Shown here in pieces: positions 17,422-25,778 of a stretch of DNA of 64,000 nt (position 1 is its first letter; the number at the start of each line of letters is the position of its first letter). The notes beneath the pieces were generated by a model that saw nothing but the letters and a program-made list of their open reading frames with translations, was not told where the DNA came from and searched no databases. The position numbers and the translations under genes are program-made. This DNA comes from Spirillospora albida. GTDB taxonomy: Bacteria; Actinomycetota; Actinomycetes; Streptosporangiales; Streptosporangiaceae. The stretch covers positions 185,663 through 249,662 of the forward strand of contig NZ_JOFJ01000007.1 in assembly GCF_000718255.1 (NCBI RefSeq). Direction: 5' to 3'.

Positions 17422-17991
17422 CTAGGAGACCGACGCGAGGACGAGGTCGAGGCCCGCGTCGAAGCGGGCTGGCCAGTCGACGGCGCGGTCGGCGCCGTCC
17501 TCGTCGGTGCCGCGGACCTCGAGGGCGGTGTGGCCGATCACGTAGCCGAGGAGGGTGTGCGCGGCGGCCGCGGCGGTGGCCTCGGGGACGCCGCCGCGGC
17601 GCAGGATCTCGCGCAGGGAGGCGACGGTGGTGGTGAGGGCGACGGGGTTGCGGCGCGTGACGACGAGGGGGAGGACGCCGGCGTGCTCCATGAGCCGTTC
17701 GCGGTAGCCGTGAGCCCAGGCGCGCAGGGCGTCCCGCCACGCGGCCCCGTCCGCGACGGGGCCGGCGGGGGCGGTGGCCACGTGCGCGACGAGGCCGTCG
17801 AGGAGCTGCTCCTTGCCGCGGGGGAGATGGTGGTAGATCGCCATCGCCTCGACCTCGAGGGCGTCGCCGAGGCGGCGCATCGTGAGGCGGGCGAGGCCCT
17901 GCCCGTCGACGATGCGCAGGGCGGCGTCGATGATCCGCTCGATGGACAGCGGCGGTCGGTTCTGTGCGTTGATCGCTGGTTGCCGGACCAT
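17422..17991 (-). CDS. TetR-family regulator with TetR-type C-terminal domain
   Basis: 189 residues from ATG 17991. The N-terminal helix-turn-helix covers about 15-62 (RIIDAALRIVDGQGLARLTM, then LGDALEVEAMAIYHHLPRGK). The ligand domain begins around 70 and resembles the TetR_C class (MEHAGVLPLVVTRRNPVALT). The Shine-Dalgarno site is weak. Immediately upstream, 18001-18015 reads CCTTACTACGTAAAG, a TTAC-N3-GTAA palindrome that is a natural autoregulatory operator. The same 15-mer with one change occurs in the sigma-factor promoter region. The divergent neighbour is a small protein of unknown role. Confidence 0.85.
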   Translation of the reverse strand: MVRQPAINAQNRPPLSIERIIDAALRIVDGQGLARLTMRRLGDALEVEAMAIYHHLPRGKEQLLDGLVAHVATAPAGPVADGAAWRDALRAWAHGYRERLMEHAGVLPLVVTRRNPVALTTTVASLREILRRGGVPEATAAAAAHTLLGYVIGHTALEVRGTDEDGADRAVDWPARFDAGLDLVLASVS

Positions 17992-18000
17992 GAGAACGAA

Positions 18001-18015
18001 CCTTACTACGTAAAG
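18001..18015. promoter_or_regulatory. Palindromic operator candidate upstream of the TetR gene
   Basis: CCTTACTACGTAAAG, core TTAC-TAC-GTAA, lies 10 bases upstream of the TetR start codon and also upstream of the divergent 18111 gene. It is nearly identical to 25735-25749 and similar to 31323-31337. Binding by the TetR product is inferred from position. Confidence 0.55.
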
Positions 18016-18110
18016 GGCGCGGACGGGTGTCCCGGTCACCGTACGCCGGTCACCCGGCGTACCCTGGACCTCGATCGACCGATGATGATCGTGAGTTGTG
18101 GAGGATCGCC

Positions 18111-18527
18111 ATGCCGCTGGGCCGCCGGGTGGGCAAGGACGTCGAGGGGCTGTACGAGGCCGACCAGCGGCTGGCGGGGGAGTACCGGACGCTGCTGGGC
18201 GCGGCGAACCGGGCCGAGCGGGCGCTGCGCGACGCGCAGGCGGCGGGCGTCGCGGAGCCGGAGCTGCACGCCCTGACGGTCGCGTTCGACGCGGCGCTGA
18301 CCGAGGCGCTGGCCGCGGCGGAGGCCGCCGAGCGCGCCGAGATGGGCCCGAAGGGCTATGCGCCGGCGGACGCGGACGCCAAGACCCGGCGGACGGCGGA
18401 GATCGCGCGCCGCAAGGCGAAGGCGCGCCCGTCCGTCCGGCCGTGGACGGCGGAGGCCGTCCGGCTGCGCACCGCCCGGGAGGCGCACCGGCTGAGCTAC
18501 CGGACGGTGCCGGGCGCGATGCTCTGA
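18111..18527 (+). CDS. Small helical protein of unknown function
   Basis: 138 residues, GGAGG seven bases before ATG 18111. The protein is alanine/glutamate/arginine-rich and largely alpha-helical, with a likely coiled coil between about 20 and 80. A basic segment RRTAEIARRKAKARPSVRPW lies near 95-115. There is no signal peptide or membrane segment. I do not recognise the family. It is divergent from the TetR gene, with the palindromic operator between them, so it may belong to that regulator's targets. Confidence 0.6.
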   Translation: MPLGRRVGKDVEGLYEADQRLAGEYRTLLGAANRAERALRDAQAAGVAEPELHALTVAFDAALTEALAAAEAAERAEMGPKGYAPADADAKTRRTAEIARRKAKARPSVRPWTAEAVRLRTAREAHRLSYRTVPGAML

Positions 18528-18742
18528 GCGAGGGTGCGGTCCCGGCCGGCGGGGTCTCCGGCCGGGCGCCCCTGACGTGGGGCGATACAGCGGCACCGGT
18601 GGCACCGGCCGCCGAACTTTGAGAGTCTGCCCTCTCGGGGGAGCGCGGGGCGCCCCGCACCGCACGGCGATCGCGCCGCGGGTGCGCGGGAAGGGCCCGG
18701 CGGGGGAGGGGCACGGGTGCTCGGGACGCGGGGGGATGTCAC

Positions 18743-19471
18743 GTGGAGCGCACGCCGCCGGACCGGCGACGCGTACTGGAGTCCTACCACGACGGGATGC
18801 TGGCGATCCGCACGCTGGCCGGGGAGGTCCGCGACTGGGACGCCCCGACGCCGTGCACGGAATGGCGGCTGATCGACCTGGCCGGGCATCTGCGGTGCGT
18901 GGCGGAGAACTTCCTGGAGTACCTGCAGGACGCGCCGGACTCCCGGCTGGCGAAGCTGTTCGCGCGGGACGCGGCGACGGCGGTGCTGATCCGGCAGCAG
19001 GCGCGGCAGAACGCGGCGGAGCTCGCGGTGCTGCCGCCCGAGCCGGGCCCTGACCGGATCATGTCGTTCGGCGTGTCGGCGGGCGCGTACGCCGACCTGA
19101 TGCCGGACATGTGGGACCGGACGCACCTGGTGTACCGGGGCACGAAGTACACGGTCGGCGACCACGCGGGGGCGGCGTGCGTGGAGTGGCATCTGCACGC
19201 CTGGGACATGGCGCGGGCGATGGGATCGGACTACCGGCCGAAGGACCCGGATCTGCTGGTGTCGGCGTGGCACTGGGGCGTCCCGCACCTGCCGCTCGGG
19301 TCGGGCGACGCGTGGGAGGCGGTGCTGCGGTCCTCGGGCCGGTCGCCCGGCAGGCCGGACCCCGGTGAGGGGTCCGGCCGGCGGCGGGACGGGCGGCCGC
19401 GGACGGTGCGGGCGGGCGTCAGACGCCCGCCGGCTTCCTCGGGTGGTTCCGCAGGTAGACCAGCCAGGTGA
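18743..19471 (+). CDS. DinB/MDMPI-fold (mycothiol-dependent maleylpyruvate isomerase-like) protein with read-through tail
   Basis: 242 residues from GTG 18743. Residues about 5-160 match the MDMPI/DinB four-helix fold: DAPTPCTEWRLIDLAGHLRC near the first metal histidine, then WDRTHLVYRG and ACVEWHLHAWDMARAMG carrying the other histidines. Such proteins bind zinc and often use mycothiol. After about residue 203 the sequence becomes low-complexity (GRPDPGEGSGRRRDG...). It is encoded by a perfect terminator hairpin (19353-19379) and then by the opposite strand of the convergent narK gene, which it overlaps by 53 bases. The natural stop was probably lost near 19350. Confidence 0.75.
   Translation: MERTPPDRRRVLESYHDGMLAIRTLAGEVRDWDAPTPCTEWRLIDLAGHLRCVAENFLEYLQDAPDSRLAKLFARDAATAVLIRQQARQNAAELAVLPPEPGPDRIMSFGVSAGAYADLMPDMWDRTHLVYRGTKYTVGDHAGAACVEWHLHAWDMARAMGSDYRPKDPDLLVSAWHWGVPHLPLGSGDAWEAVLRSSGRSPGRPDPGEGSGRRRDGRPRTVRAGVRRPPASSGGSAGRPAR
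19353..19379. terminator. Bidirectional terminator hairpin between convergent genes
   Basis: GGCCGGACCCC and GGGGTCCGGCC pair perfectly over 11 bp around a GGTGA loop. It lies between the DinB-fold gene core and the end of narK, where a shared terminator would be expected, but it is read through by the open frame of the former. Confidence 0.7.
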
Positions 19472-20792
19472 CGGCGAGGCACAGCGCGTAGTAGGCGATG
19501 AAGGCGGCGTAGGCGGCGTCGCCGGTGCCGGACGTCTGGAACGACTGCCGGAACGCCATGTTGACGAGGACGCCGCCGGACGCGCCGACCGCGCCCGCGA
19601 TGCCGATGAGCGCGCCGGACAGCCGGCGGGCGCGCTGCTCGGCGGCGTCCGCGTCCTTCCCGGCGGCGACGCGCAGCCGCGCCTTCGCCTCGAAGATCGC
19701 GGGGATCATCTTGTAGGTGGAGCCGTTGCCGAGGCCGCTGAGGACGAACAGCAGCACGAACCCGCTGATGAACAGCGCCAGGGACCCGCTGCGGGACGCG
19801 GCGAGGACGAGCGCGGCGGCGCCGGCCATGGCGGCGAACGTGGCGAACGTGACCTTCGCGCCGCCCGCCCGGTCGGCGAGGCGCCCGCCGACGGGCCGGA
19901 TGAGCGAGCCGAGCAGCGGGCCGAGGAACGTCAGGTACGCGGCCTTGACGGGGGTGTCGAACTCCTCGGCGAACTGCACTTGCAGGACCTGCCCGAACGC
20001 GAACCCGAACCCGATGAACGATCCGAACGTCCCGATGTAGAGGAAGGACATGATCCAGGTGTGCGGGTCGCGGCACACCTCCCGCATGGCGCCGCCGTCG
20101 TTGCGGGCCTGCGTGAGGTTGTCCATGGCGAGGGCGGCGCCGAGGGCGGCGAGGACGATCAGGGGGATGTAGATCCCGGCGACGAGGCCGGGGTGCCCGG
20201 CGCCCGCCGTGGCGAGCACGAGCAGGCCGACGATCTGGACGACGGCGACGCCGAGGTTGCCGCCGCCGGCGTTGATGCCGAGCGCCCAGCCCTTGAGCCG
20301 CTGCGGGTAGAACGCGTTGATGTTGGCCATGGACGAGGCGAAGTTGCCGCCGCCGACGCCCGCGATGGCCGCGAGCAGCAGCAGCGTCCCGTACGACACG
20401 CCGGGCTCGATGAGGAACGCGGCGAGGACGGACGGGACGAGCAGCAGGGCGGCGGAGAACACCGTCCAGTTGCGTCCGCCGAAGCGGGCGACGGCGAAGG
20501 TGTAGGGGATCCGCAGCGCGGAGCCGATCAGCGCCGGGACGGCGGTGAGGGTGAACTTCCCGGCGGGGTCGATGCCGTACTCGGGGCCGAGGAACAGCAC
20601 GAGCACCGACCACATCGTCCACACCGAGAAGCCGATGTGCTCGGCCAGGATGGAGAAGACCAGGTTGCGGCGGGCGATCCGGCGGCCCCCGGCGTCCCAG
20701 AACGCGGGATCCTCCGGGCGCCACTCGTCGATCCAGCGGCCGGTGCGCCGGCCCGGCGGGCGCCGGGTGCCGGTGGGGGCGGTGAGGGTCAT
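19419..20792 (-). CDS. narK: Nitrate/nitrite transporter of the NNP (NarK/NasA) family
   Basis: 457 residues, twelve membrane helices of the major facilitator superfamily. NNP features are visible: GFSVWTMWSVLVLFLGPEYG (TM1-2), GGGNFASSMANINAFYPQRL, an LGPLLGSLIRPVGGRLAD loop, and GLGNGSTYKMIPAIF in TM10. It imports nitrate or exports nitrite across the plasma membrane. I start at ATG 20792, preceded by AAGGA; 25 further upstream codons are open but lack a ribosome site. The siroheme/NirD genes 1 kb away suggest assimilation. Confidence 0.92.
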   Translation of the reverse strand: MTLTAPTGTRRPPGRRTGRWIDEWRPEDPAFWDAGGRRIARRNLVFSILAEHIGFSVWTMWSVLVLFLGPEYGIDPAGKFTLTAVPALIGSALRIPYTFAVARFGGRNWTVFSAALLLVPSVLAAFLIEPGVSYGTLLLLAAIAGVGGGNFASSMANINAFYPQRLKGWALGINAGGGNLGVAVVQIVGLLVLATAGAGHPGLVAGIYIPLIVLAALGAALAMDNLTQARNDGGAMREVCRDPHTWIMSFLYIGTFGSFIGFGFAFGQVLQVQFAEEFDTPVKAAYLTFLGPLLGSLIRPVGGRLADRAGGAKVTFATFAAMAGAAALVLAASRSGSLALFISGFVLLFVLSGLGNGSTYKMIPAIFEAKARLRVAAGKDADAAEQRARRLSGALIGIAGAVGASGGVLVNMAFRQSFQTSGTGDAAYAAFIAYYALCLAVTWLVYLRNHPRKPAGV

Positions 20793-20945
20793 CGGATTCC
20801 TTGTCCTCGTGGGTGGTGTCAGCGCCACGAAGGTAGGAATCTGGGATTTCGCGGGTGTGTGGGCCACGATGCGGCGGCGCTAACTCCGCCGCACCGCGCG
20901 CCGTGACCCGTTGTGAGCAGAGCGGCCGGAGCGTGGCGGCGGGCG

Positions 20946-21434
20946 TCAGCCGCGGGGGCCGGCGAGCCGCTCGCGCCCGTCCTCCAGGTAGACGGGACGG
21001 CCGGCGGCGACGGCGCGCAGGCTCGGCGCCATCCGCCGGGCGACGTGCGGCGGCGCGAGCTCGGCGACCTTCTCCGGCGCCACCAGGACGTGGTCGGACA
21101 GCTCCTCGGGCGGCAGCCGGATGCCGGCGGCCTCCGCCGCGCTGATCGTCCCGCCGAACACGAACACGTTGACGGAGTCGACGCCGTCGCGCGGCGGGCC
21201 CCAGTCGACGCAGGCGAGGCCGTCCAGGCGGGGCACGAGGCCGAGCTCCTCCTCGCATTCCCGCACGCACGCGGCGAGGGGGGACTCGTCGGCCTCGATG
21301 ACGCCGCCGGGCAGGAACCAGCCCTCCTTGTAGGTGGGCTTGACCAGCAGGACCCGCCCGAGGTCGTCGAGCAGCAGCGCGGCCGCCGCGCCGCGGGTCC
21401 GGGGAAGCGACGCGTAGTAGGAGAGGTCGGGCAT
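20946..21434 (-). CDS. NUDIX hydrolase
   Basis: 162 residues. The NUDIX box GGVIEADESPLAACVRECEE followed by ELGL (about 43-66) fits GX5EX7REUXEEXGU, with all catalytic glutamates. These enzymes hydrolyse nucleoside diphosphates linked to another group, needing Mg2+. The rest (LVKPTYKEGWFLPGG, VFVFGGTISAAEA) is typical of small actinobacterial NUDIX proteins; the substrate cannot be told. It is 153 bases upstream of narK on the same strand but probably separate. Confidence 0.87.
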   Translation of the reverse strand: MPDLSYYASLPRTRGAAAALLLDDLGRVLLVKPTYKEGWFLPGGVIEADESPLAACVRECEEELGLVPRLDGLACVDWGPPRDGVDSVNVFVFGGTISAAEAAGIRLPPEELSDHVLVAPEKVAELAPPHVARRMAPSLRAVAAGRPVYLEDGRERLAGPRG

Positions 21435-21777
21435 GGTCCGAGGTTAGGCGTTCCGCCGCCGCGGGAGACGGGACGGAACCGCTCCCACGGCCGCATCCGT
21501 CCGCGGGGTCGCCGGAGGGCCGCGAATCCGTTCGGCGATCGCCGCGACGGCGACGAATGGGCCATGACAGCGGTCGACAACGCTTGACCCGAGACCGTCA
21601 GGCGCGCCGTGCGGGGCGGCTGACCGGCCGGGATCCGGTTTCGGGCGGTGAGCGTCTTTTAACACGCCGGTGACAAAGGGGACCCAAGCGCGAAACGGCC
21701 CCTGCGCAGGATCGTGACCGTACGCGACCGATCACACCGGCCCTGCGCGCCGGTTCCCGCCAGGAGGGTTGCCGCCG
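21435..21777 (+). other. Gene-free stretch with nirD regulatory region
   Basis: 343 bases without a gene. The 3' half holds the GlnR-like boxes (21659-21696) and AGGAGG (21762-21767) in front of nirD. The 5' part must contain the promoter of the minus-strand NUDIX gene; no clear hexamers found. Confidence 0.35.
21659..21696 (+). promoter_or_regulatory. GlnR-like binding boxes upstream of nirD
   Basis: Four pentamers occur with exact six-base spacing: TTAAC, GTGAC, GACCC, GAAAC. Actinobacterial GlnR sites are built from GTnAC and GaAAC boxes separated by six bases. The second and fourth boxes match well, the first and third partly. GlnR controls nitrite reductase and nitrate genes in streptomycetes, so the location ~80 bases before nirD is sensible. 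Confidence 0.5.
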
Positions 21778-22176
21778 ATGACCACCACACCCGAAGCGAC
21801 GCTCGTCAGGGACGCCGCGAGCCCCGCACGGGAGGCCCGCTGGTTCGACGTCTGCGCCTACGACGACCTGATCCCGGAGCGGGGTGCCTGCGCGATGGTG
21901 GAGGGCACGCAGGTCGCGCTGTTCCGGGCGTTCGACGGCGCCCTCTACGCGCTGGCGAACCTGGACCCGTTCAGCGGCGCCCATGTGCTGTCGCGGGGGA
22001 TCCTCGGGACCCGGGGCGGCGCGCCGACCGTGGCGTCCCCGATGTACAAGCAGGTGTTCGACCTGCGGACGGGGACGTGCCTGGACGATCCGCGGGTCGC
22101 GGTGCCGACGCACCTGATCCGGCGGACCGCGGGCGATCGCGTGGAGGTGGCGCTCTCCGATGGGCACGGGCAGTGA
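21778..22176 (+). CDS. nirD: Nitrite reductase small subunit NirD
   Basis: 132 residues from ATG 21778 (AGGAGG ten bases upstream). It is a Rieske-fold protein of the NirD family: WFDVCAYDDLIPERGACAMV, FRAFDGALYALANLDPFSGA, SPMYKQVFDLRTGTCLDDP. As usual for NirD, the Rieske Cys/His ligands are not conserved. It is the small subunit of siroheme NADH-nitrite reductase, but no nirB is in the window. It overlaps hemD by 17 bases, forming a nirD-hemD-chelatase operon. Confidence 0.87.
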   Translation: MTTTPEATLVRDAASPAREARWFDVCAYDDLIPERGACAMVEGTQVALFRAFDGALYALANLDPFSGAHVLSRGILGTRGGAPTVASPMYKQVFDLRTGTCLDDPRVAVPTHLIRRTAGDRVEVALSDGHGQ

Positions 22177-23365
22177 GCCGCTGGCGGGCTTCGCCGTCGG
22201 CGTGACGGCGGCCCGCCGGCATGAGGAGCTGGCCGCGCTGCTGGAGCGGCGCGGCGCGCGGGTCGTGCTCGCGCCCGCGATCCGGCTGATCCCCCTCTCC
22301 GACGACGCCGAGCTGCTGGCGGCGACCCGGGCGTGCCTGGAGCCGCCGCTGGACCACGTGGTGGTGACGACGGGCATCGGCTTCCGGGCGTGGCTGGAGA
22401 CGGCCGACGGGTGGGGGCTGCGGGACGCGCTGGTCGCCCGGCTCGGGGCGTCCGACATCGTGGCGCGCGGCCCGAAGGCGCGCGGCGCGGTCCGCTCGGC
22501 CGGGCTGCAGGAGCGGTGGTCGCCGGAGTCGGAGAGCTGCGACGAGGTCCTGCGGCACCTGCTGGAGAAGGACCTGGCGGGCGCGCGGATCGCCGTCCAG
22601 CTGTACGGGGAGCGGCTGCCGGAGCTGACCGGCGCGCTCCGCGACGCGGGCGCGACGGTCATCGAGATCCCGGTGTACCGGTGGACGCGGACCGACGACA
22701 CGACCCCGCTGCGCCGCCTGGTCGGGCAGGCGGTCGCGGGCACGGTCGACGCGATCGCGTTCACCAGCGCGCCCGCCGTCGCCGCGACCCTCGCGGTCGC
22801 GGCGGAGGACGATCTGGAGGAGCGGCTGCTGGAGGCGCTGCGCACCCATGTGGTGGCGGCGTGCGTCGGGCCGGTGACGGCGCGGGCGCTGACCGACCGG
22901 GACGTGCCGACCGTCCAGCCGGAGCGGGCCCGCATCGGCGCGCTCGCCCGCGCGGTCGTCGCGGACCTGCCGCGCCGGCGCGCCCGCCGCCTGGAGGTGG
23001 GCGGCGCCGCGCTGGAGCTGCGGGGCCACGCCGTGGTGCTGGACGGGCGGCTGCGGCCGATCGCGCCGGCGCCGATGGCGATCCTGCGGGCGCTCGCGCG
23101 GCGGCCCGGCCACGTGGTGTCGCGGGCGGAGCTGTGCGGTGTGCTGCCGAGCCGGCTGCAGGAGGCGGGCGACGCCTGGGCGCGGCCCCGGGAGGCGCGC
23201 CCGCAGGCCGACGAGCACGCGGTGGAGATGGCGGTGGCGCGGCTGCGCCGGGGTCTCGGCCGGGCCGGGATCGTCGAGACGGTGGTGAAGCGCGGGTACC
23301 GGCTGGCGTGCGATCCGCGGCCGGGTGACGTGGGCCTGGGCGGCAGGGTGGTCCCCGGTGCGTGA
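22160..23365 (+). CDS. hemD: Uroporphyrinogen-III synthase fused to a winged-helix DNA-binding domain
   Basis: 401 residues. Residues about 1-260 are a HemD-type two-domain synthase (LAGFAVGVTAARRHEELAAL, VVVTTGIGFRAWLETA, AIAFTSAPAVAATL). Residues about 285-395 are an OmpR/PhoB-type winged helix (PMAILRALARRPGHVVSRAE, ending VVKRGYRLACDPRP). This fusion is common in actinobacteria and is often regulatory in nitrogen genes. It cyclises hydroxymethylbilane toward siroheme or, alternatively, acts as a regulator. It overlaps nirD and the chelatase gene, so siroheme supply is likely the purpose. Confidence 0.87.
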   Translation: MGTGSEPLAGFAVGVTAARRHEELAALLERRGARVVLAPAIRLIPLSDDAELLAATRACLEPPLDHVVVTTGIGFRAWLETADGWGLRDALVARLGASDIVARGPKARGAVRSAGLQERWSPESESCDEVLRHLLEKDLAGARIAVQLYGERLPELTGALRDAGATVIEIPVYRWTRTDDTTPLRRLVGQAVAGTVDAIAFTSAPAVAATLAVAAEDDLEERLLEALRTHVVAACVGPVTARALTDRDVPTVQPERARIGALARAVVADLPRRRARRLEVGGAALELRGHAVVLDGRLRPIAPAPMAILRALARRPGHVVSRAELCGVLPSRLQEAGDAWARPREARPQADEHAVEMAVARLRRGLGRAGIVETVVKRGYRLACDPRPGDVGLGGRVVPGA

Positions 23366-24128
23366 GGACATCGATGGGGGGAGCGCGCCCGCCCTGCTGG
23401 CGGTCGCCCACGGCACCCGTGACCCGTCCGGTCCCGTCGCCGTCCGGTCCCTGCTGGACCGGGTGCGCGCGCTGCGGCCGGGCCTGCGGGTCGCCGAGGC
23501 GTACGGGGAGCTGTCCGAGCCGTCGCTGGAGGACGCGGCGGCGTCCCTGCGGGAGGACGGCGCGGACGGCCCGGTGGTCGTGGTCCCGCTGCTCCTGGCA
23601 CGCGGCTACCACGCGCTGATCGACATCCCGGACCGGGCGTCCCGGCTGCTGTCCGCGGCCGTGACGACGCCGCCCCTGGGCCCGGACGCCCTGCTGACCA
23701 CGGCCCTGACCGCCCGCCTCGCCGAGTCCCTCGGAGACGGGGGCCGGGCCGGTCAGGCTCCGCCGCGCCGGGTGGACGGCGTGGTCCTCGGCGCGGCGGG
23801 TTCGGCGGACCCCGCCGGGCGGGAGGACGTCGCGGCCGCGGCCCGGCTGCTCGGGGAGCGGCTGGGGCGGCCCGTGCCCTACGGGTTCGTCGCCGCGGAC
23901 GGGCCGCCGCTGGACGAGGCCGTCGCGCGGGCGCGGCGGGACGGCGCGCGGCATGTCGCCGTCGTGTCGTACCTGCTGGCGCCGGGCCGGTTCCACGGCC
24001 GGATGGCGGATTGCGGCGCGGACGCCGTGACCGCGCCGCTCGGCGCCCACGACGCCGTGGCGCGCCTCGTCCTGCGCAGGTACGACCGGGCCCGTTCGCC
24101 GGAGTGCCGGCCCGCTGCCCTCGCCTGA
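23358..24128 (+). CDS. Sirohydrochlorin chelatase (CbiX/SirB-type)
   Basis: 256 residues from GTG 23358, overlapping hemD by eight bases. It has two CbiX-like halves: LLAVAHGTRDPSGPVAVRSL with the N-terminal metal histidine, then VVVVPLLLARGYHALIDIP with the second. The second half has a weaker repeat with VVSYLLAPGRFHGRMADC. It inserts iron or cobalt into sirohydrochlorin; next to nirD and hemD, iron for siroheme is the natural reading. The gene ends 12 bases before the convergent sigma-factor gene. Confidence 0.85.
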   Translation: MREDIDGGSAPALLAVAHGTRDPSGPVAVRSLLDRVRALRPGLRVAEAYGELSEPSLEDAAASLREDGADGPVVVVPLLLARGYHALIDIPDRASRLLSAAVTTPPLGPDALLTTALTARLAESLGDGGRAGQAPPRRVDGVVLGAAGSADPAGREDVAAAARLLGERLGRPVPYGFVAADGPPLDEAVARARRDGARHVAVVSYLLAPGRFHGRMADCGADAVTAPLGAHDAVARLVLRRYDRARSPECRPAALA

Positions 24129-24140
24129 GGGCGCGGCGGG

Positions 24141-25526
24141 TCAGACGGCGAAGTCGAGCAGCGGGCGGGCGTTGCTGGGGTGCCGCAGCTTCGACAGCGA
24201 CTCCTTCTCCAGCTGCCGGATCCGCTCCCGGGTCAGCCCGAGCGCCTTGCCGATCTCGTCGAGCGTGCGCGGCGTCCCGTCGTACAGCCCGAACCGCATC
24301 GCCATGATCTTGGCTTCGCGGGGGGACAGCACGTCCAGGGTGCGGCGCAGCTGGTCGGCCATGAGCTGCCGGTCGACGAGGTCGGACGCCTCGGGGCTGT
24401 CGGTGTCCTCGATGAGGTCGCCGATGCGGGTCTCGCCGTCCTCGCCGATGGTGGAGTCGAGGCTGATCGGCTGGCGGCTGGTGCGCAGCAGCTCGCGGAC
24501 CTGCTCGGGCGTCTTGTCGAGCTCGGCGGCCAGCTCCTCGGGCGTGGGCTCGCGGCCGAGCCGCTGGTGCATCTCGCGCTCGACGCGGCTGAGCTTGCTC
24601 AGCATCTCCAGCACGTGGACGGGGAGCCGGATCGTCCGGGCCGAGTCGGCGAAGCCGCGCTGGATGGCCTGGCGGATCCACCACATCGCGTAGGTGGAGA
24701 ATTTGTAGCCCTTGGTGTAGTCGAACTTCTCGACCGCGCGGATCAGGCCGAGGTTGCCCTCCTGGACGACGTCCAGCAGCGACAGGCCCCGGTCGGAGTA
24801 CTTCTTGGCGACCGACACCACGAGGCGGAGGTTGGCCTCCAGCATGTGCGCCTTGGCGCGGCGGCCGTCGGCGGCGATGCACTCCAGGTCGATCCGCGCC
24901 CGCGGGGACAGCTTCTCGTTCTCCAGCTTGTGCTCGGCGTACAGGCCGGCCTCGATCCGCTTGGCGAGGTCGACCTCCTGCTCGGCGGTGAGGAGCCGGC
25001 GGCGGCCGATGGCCTTCAGGTACGTGTGGACGGAGTCGCCCATGGCCGTGGACTGGTCGTCCAGGTCGGCGACGGCGGCGACCTCGACCTCGGTCTCGGT
25101 GGGCTCGAGCGTCTCGTCGGGGGGCGTTTCGTCCGTGCCGGCGGGGGCCTCGGCGGGCTCGTCGGCGGCCTTGCGGGTGCCGGACGCCTTCTTCGCCGTG
25201 CTCTTGGCCGCGGGGGCCTTCCCCGTGGCGGTCTTCTTCGCGGCGGGCTTGCGGGCCGCGCGCTTCTTGGCGGTGCCCTCGGCCTCGTCCGCCGGGGCGT
25301 CGGCGGGGTCGGCGGGCGTGTCGGCGTGGCCGGCGAGGCCGATGCCGGAGTCGGAGAGCTCGCGCAGGATCGAGCGGCCCTGGGCGGGGCTGATCCCGGC
25401 GGTGTCGAAGGCGGTGCGCACCTCGTCCAGCGAGAGGCGCCCCTGGGCGCGACCGCGCTTCAGGAGGTCGTCGAGTGCGGGGCTCGTCGCCTCCGTGGGC
25501 GGGGTCTCAGCGGCGGATCGCGGCAT
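24141..25526 (-). CDS. Principal-type RNA polymerase sigma factor (sigma-70, RpoD/Hrd group)
   Basis: 461 residues. Region 1.1 (about 15-65) is followed by a Lys/Ala-rich linker (about 80-120), region 1.2, region 2 (ANLRLVVSVAKKYSDRGLSL... from about 229, with YAMWWIRQAIQRGFADSART), region 3 and region 4 (from about 399, LTRERIRQLEKESLSKLRHP). The ending LLDFAV and the substitutions QRGFADSARTIRLPVHVLEM differ from canonical HrdB, so it may be a second, group-2 Hrd/SigB-like factor. The upstream region holds a TTTAC/TTAC palindrome and a CRP-like site. A housekeeping role is possible but unproven. Confidence 0.88.
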   Translation of the reverse strand: MPRSAAETPPTEATSPALDDLLKRGRAQGRLSLDEVRTAFDTAGISPAQGRSILRELSDSGIGLAGHADTPADPADAPADEAEGTAKKRAARKPAAKKTATGKAPAAKSTAKKASGTRKAADEPAEAPAGTDETPPDETLEPTETEVEVAAVADLDDQSTAMGDSVHTYLKAIGRRRLLTAEQEVDLAKRIEAGLYAEHKLENEKLSPRARIDLECIAADGRRAKAHMLEANLRLVVSVAKKYSDRGLSLLDVVQEGNLGLIRAVEKFDYTKGYKFSTYAMWWIRQAIQRGFADSARTIRLPVHVLEMLSKLSRVEREMHQRLGREPTPEELAAELDKTPEQVRELLRTSRQPISLDSTIGEDGETRIGDLIEDTDSPEASDLVDRQLMADQLRRTLDVLSPREAKIMAMRFGLYDGTPRTLDEIGKALGLTRERIRQLEKESLSKLRHPSNARPLLDFAV

Positions 25527-25778
25527 GGGGACGCCCCCCTCCCTTCAATGGTGTGAGTGCGGCGCGATGGCGGGTTCTCTGGTGGCGCACGCATTAGTCG
25601 GAACGCGGAGCGGCCATGTCGTTGTTCCCGGACGCCCGGGGCGGCGCCTCCGGGGGAGGTCGGCGTGAAAGGGCGGCCGGGTCGCCGGGGATGCCCGCCC
25701 GCGCGGTGTTCACGCCGATCGGGACCGGATTGCACCTTACTATGTAAAGAGCAGGGGCGGGATGCAATGTGACCGATA
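25527..25778 (-). promoter_or_regulatory. Sigma-factor upstream region
   Basis: 252 bases between the sigma factor and menE, both on the minus strand. Reading toward the sigma gene it contains a CRP-like site (25768-25783), a TTGCAT -35 candidate (complement of 25762-25767), then the CTTTACATAGTAAGG palindrome (25735-25749) at or near the -10. About 200 bases of leader follow. Hexamer assignments are tentative. Confidence 0.4.
25735..25749. promoter_or_regulatory. Palindrome identical (14/15) to the TetR operator candidate
   Basis: CCTTACTATGTAAAG differs from 18001-18015 only at the central third base. Core TTAC-TAT-GTAA. It overlaps the likely -10 region of the sigma-factor promoter, where a bound repressor would block transcription. 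Confidence 0.5.
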
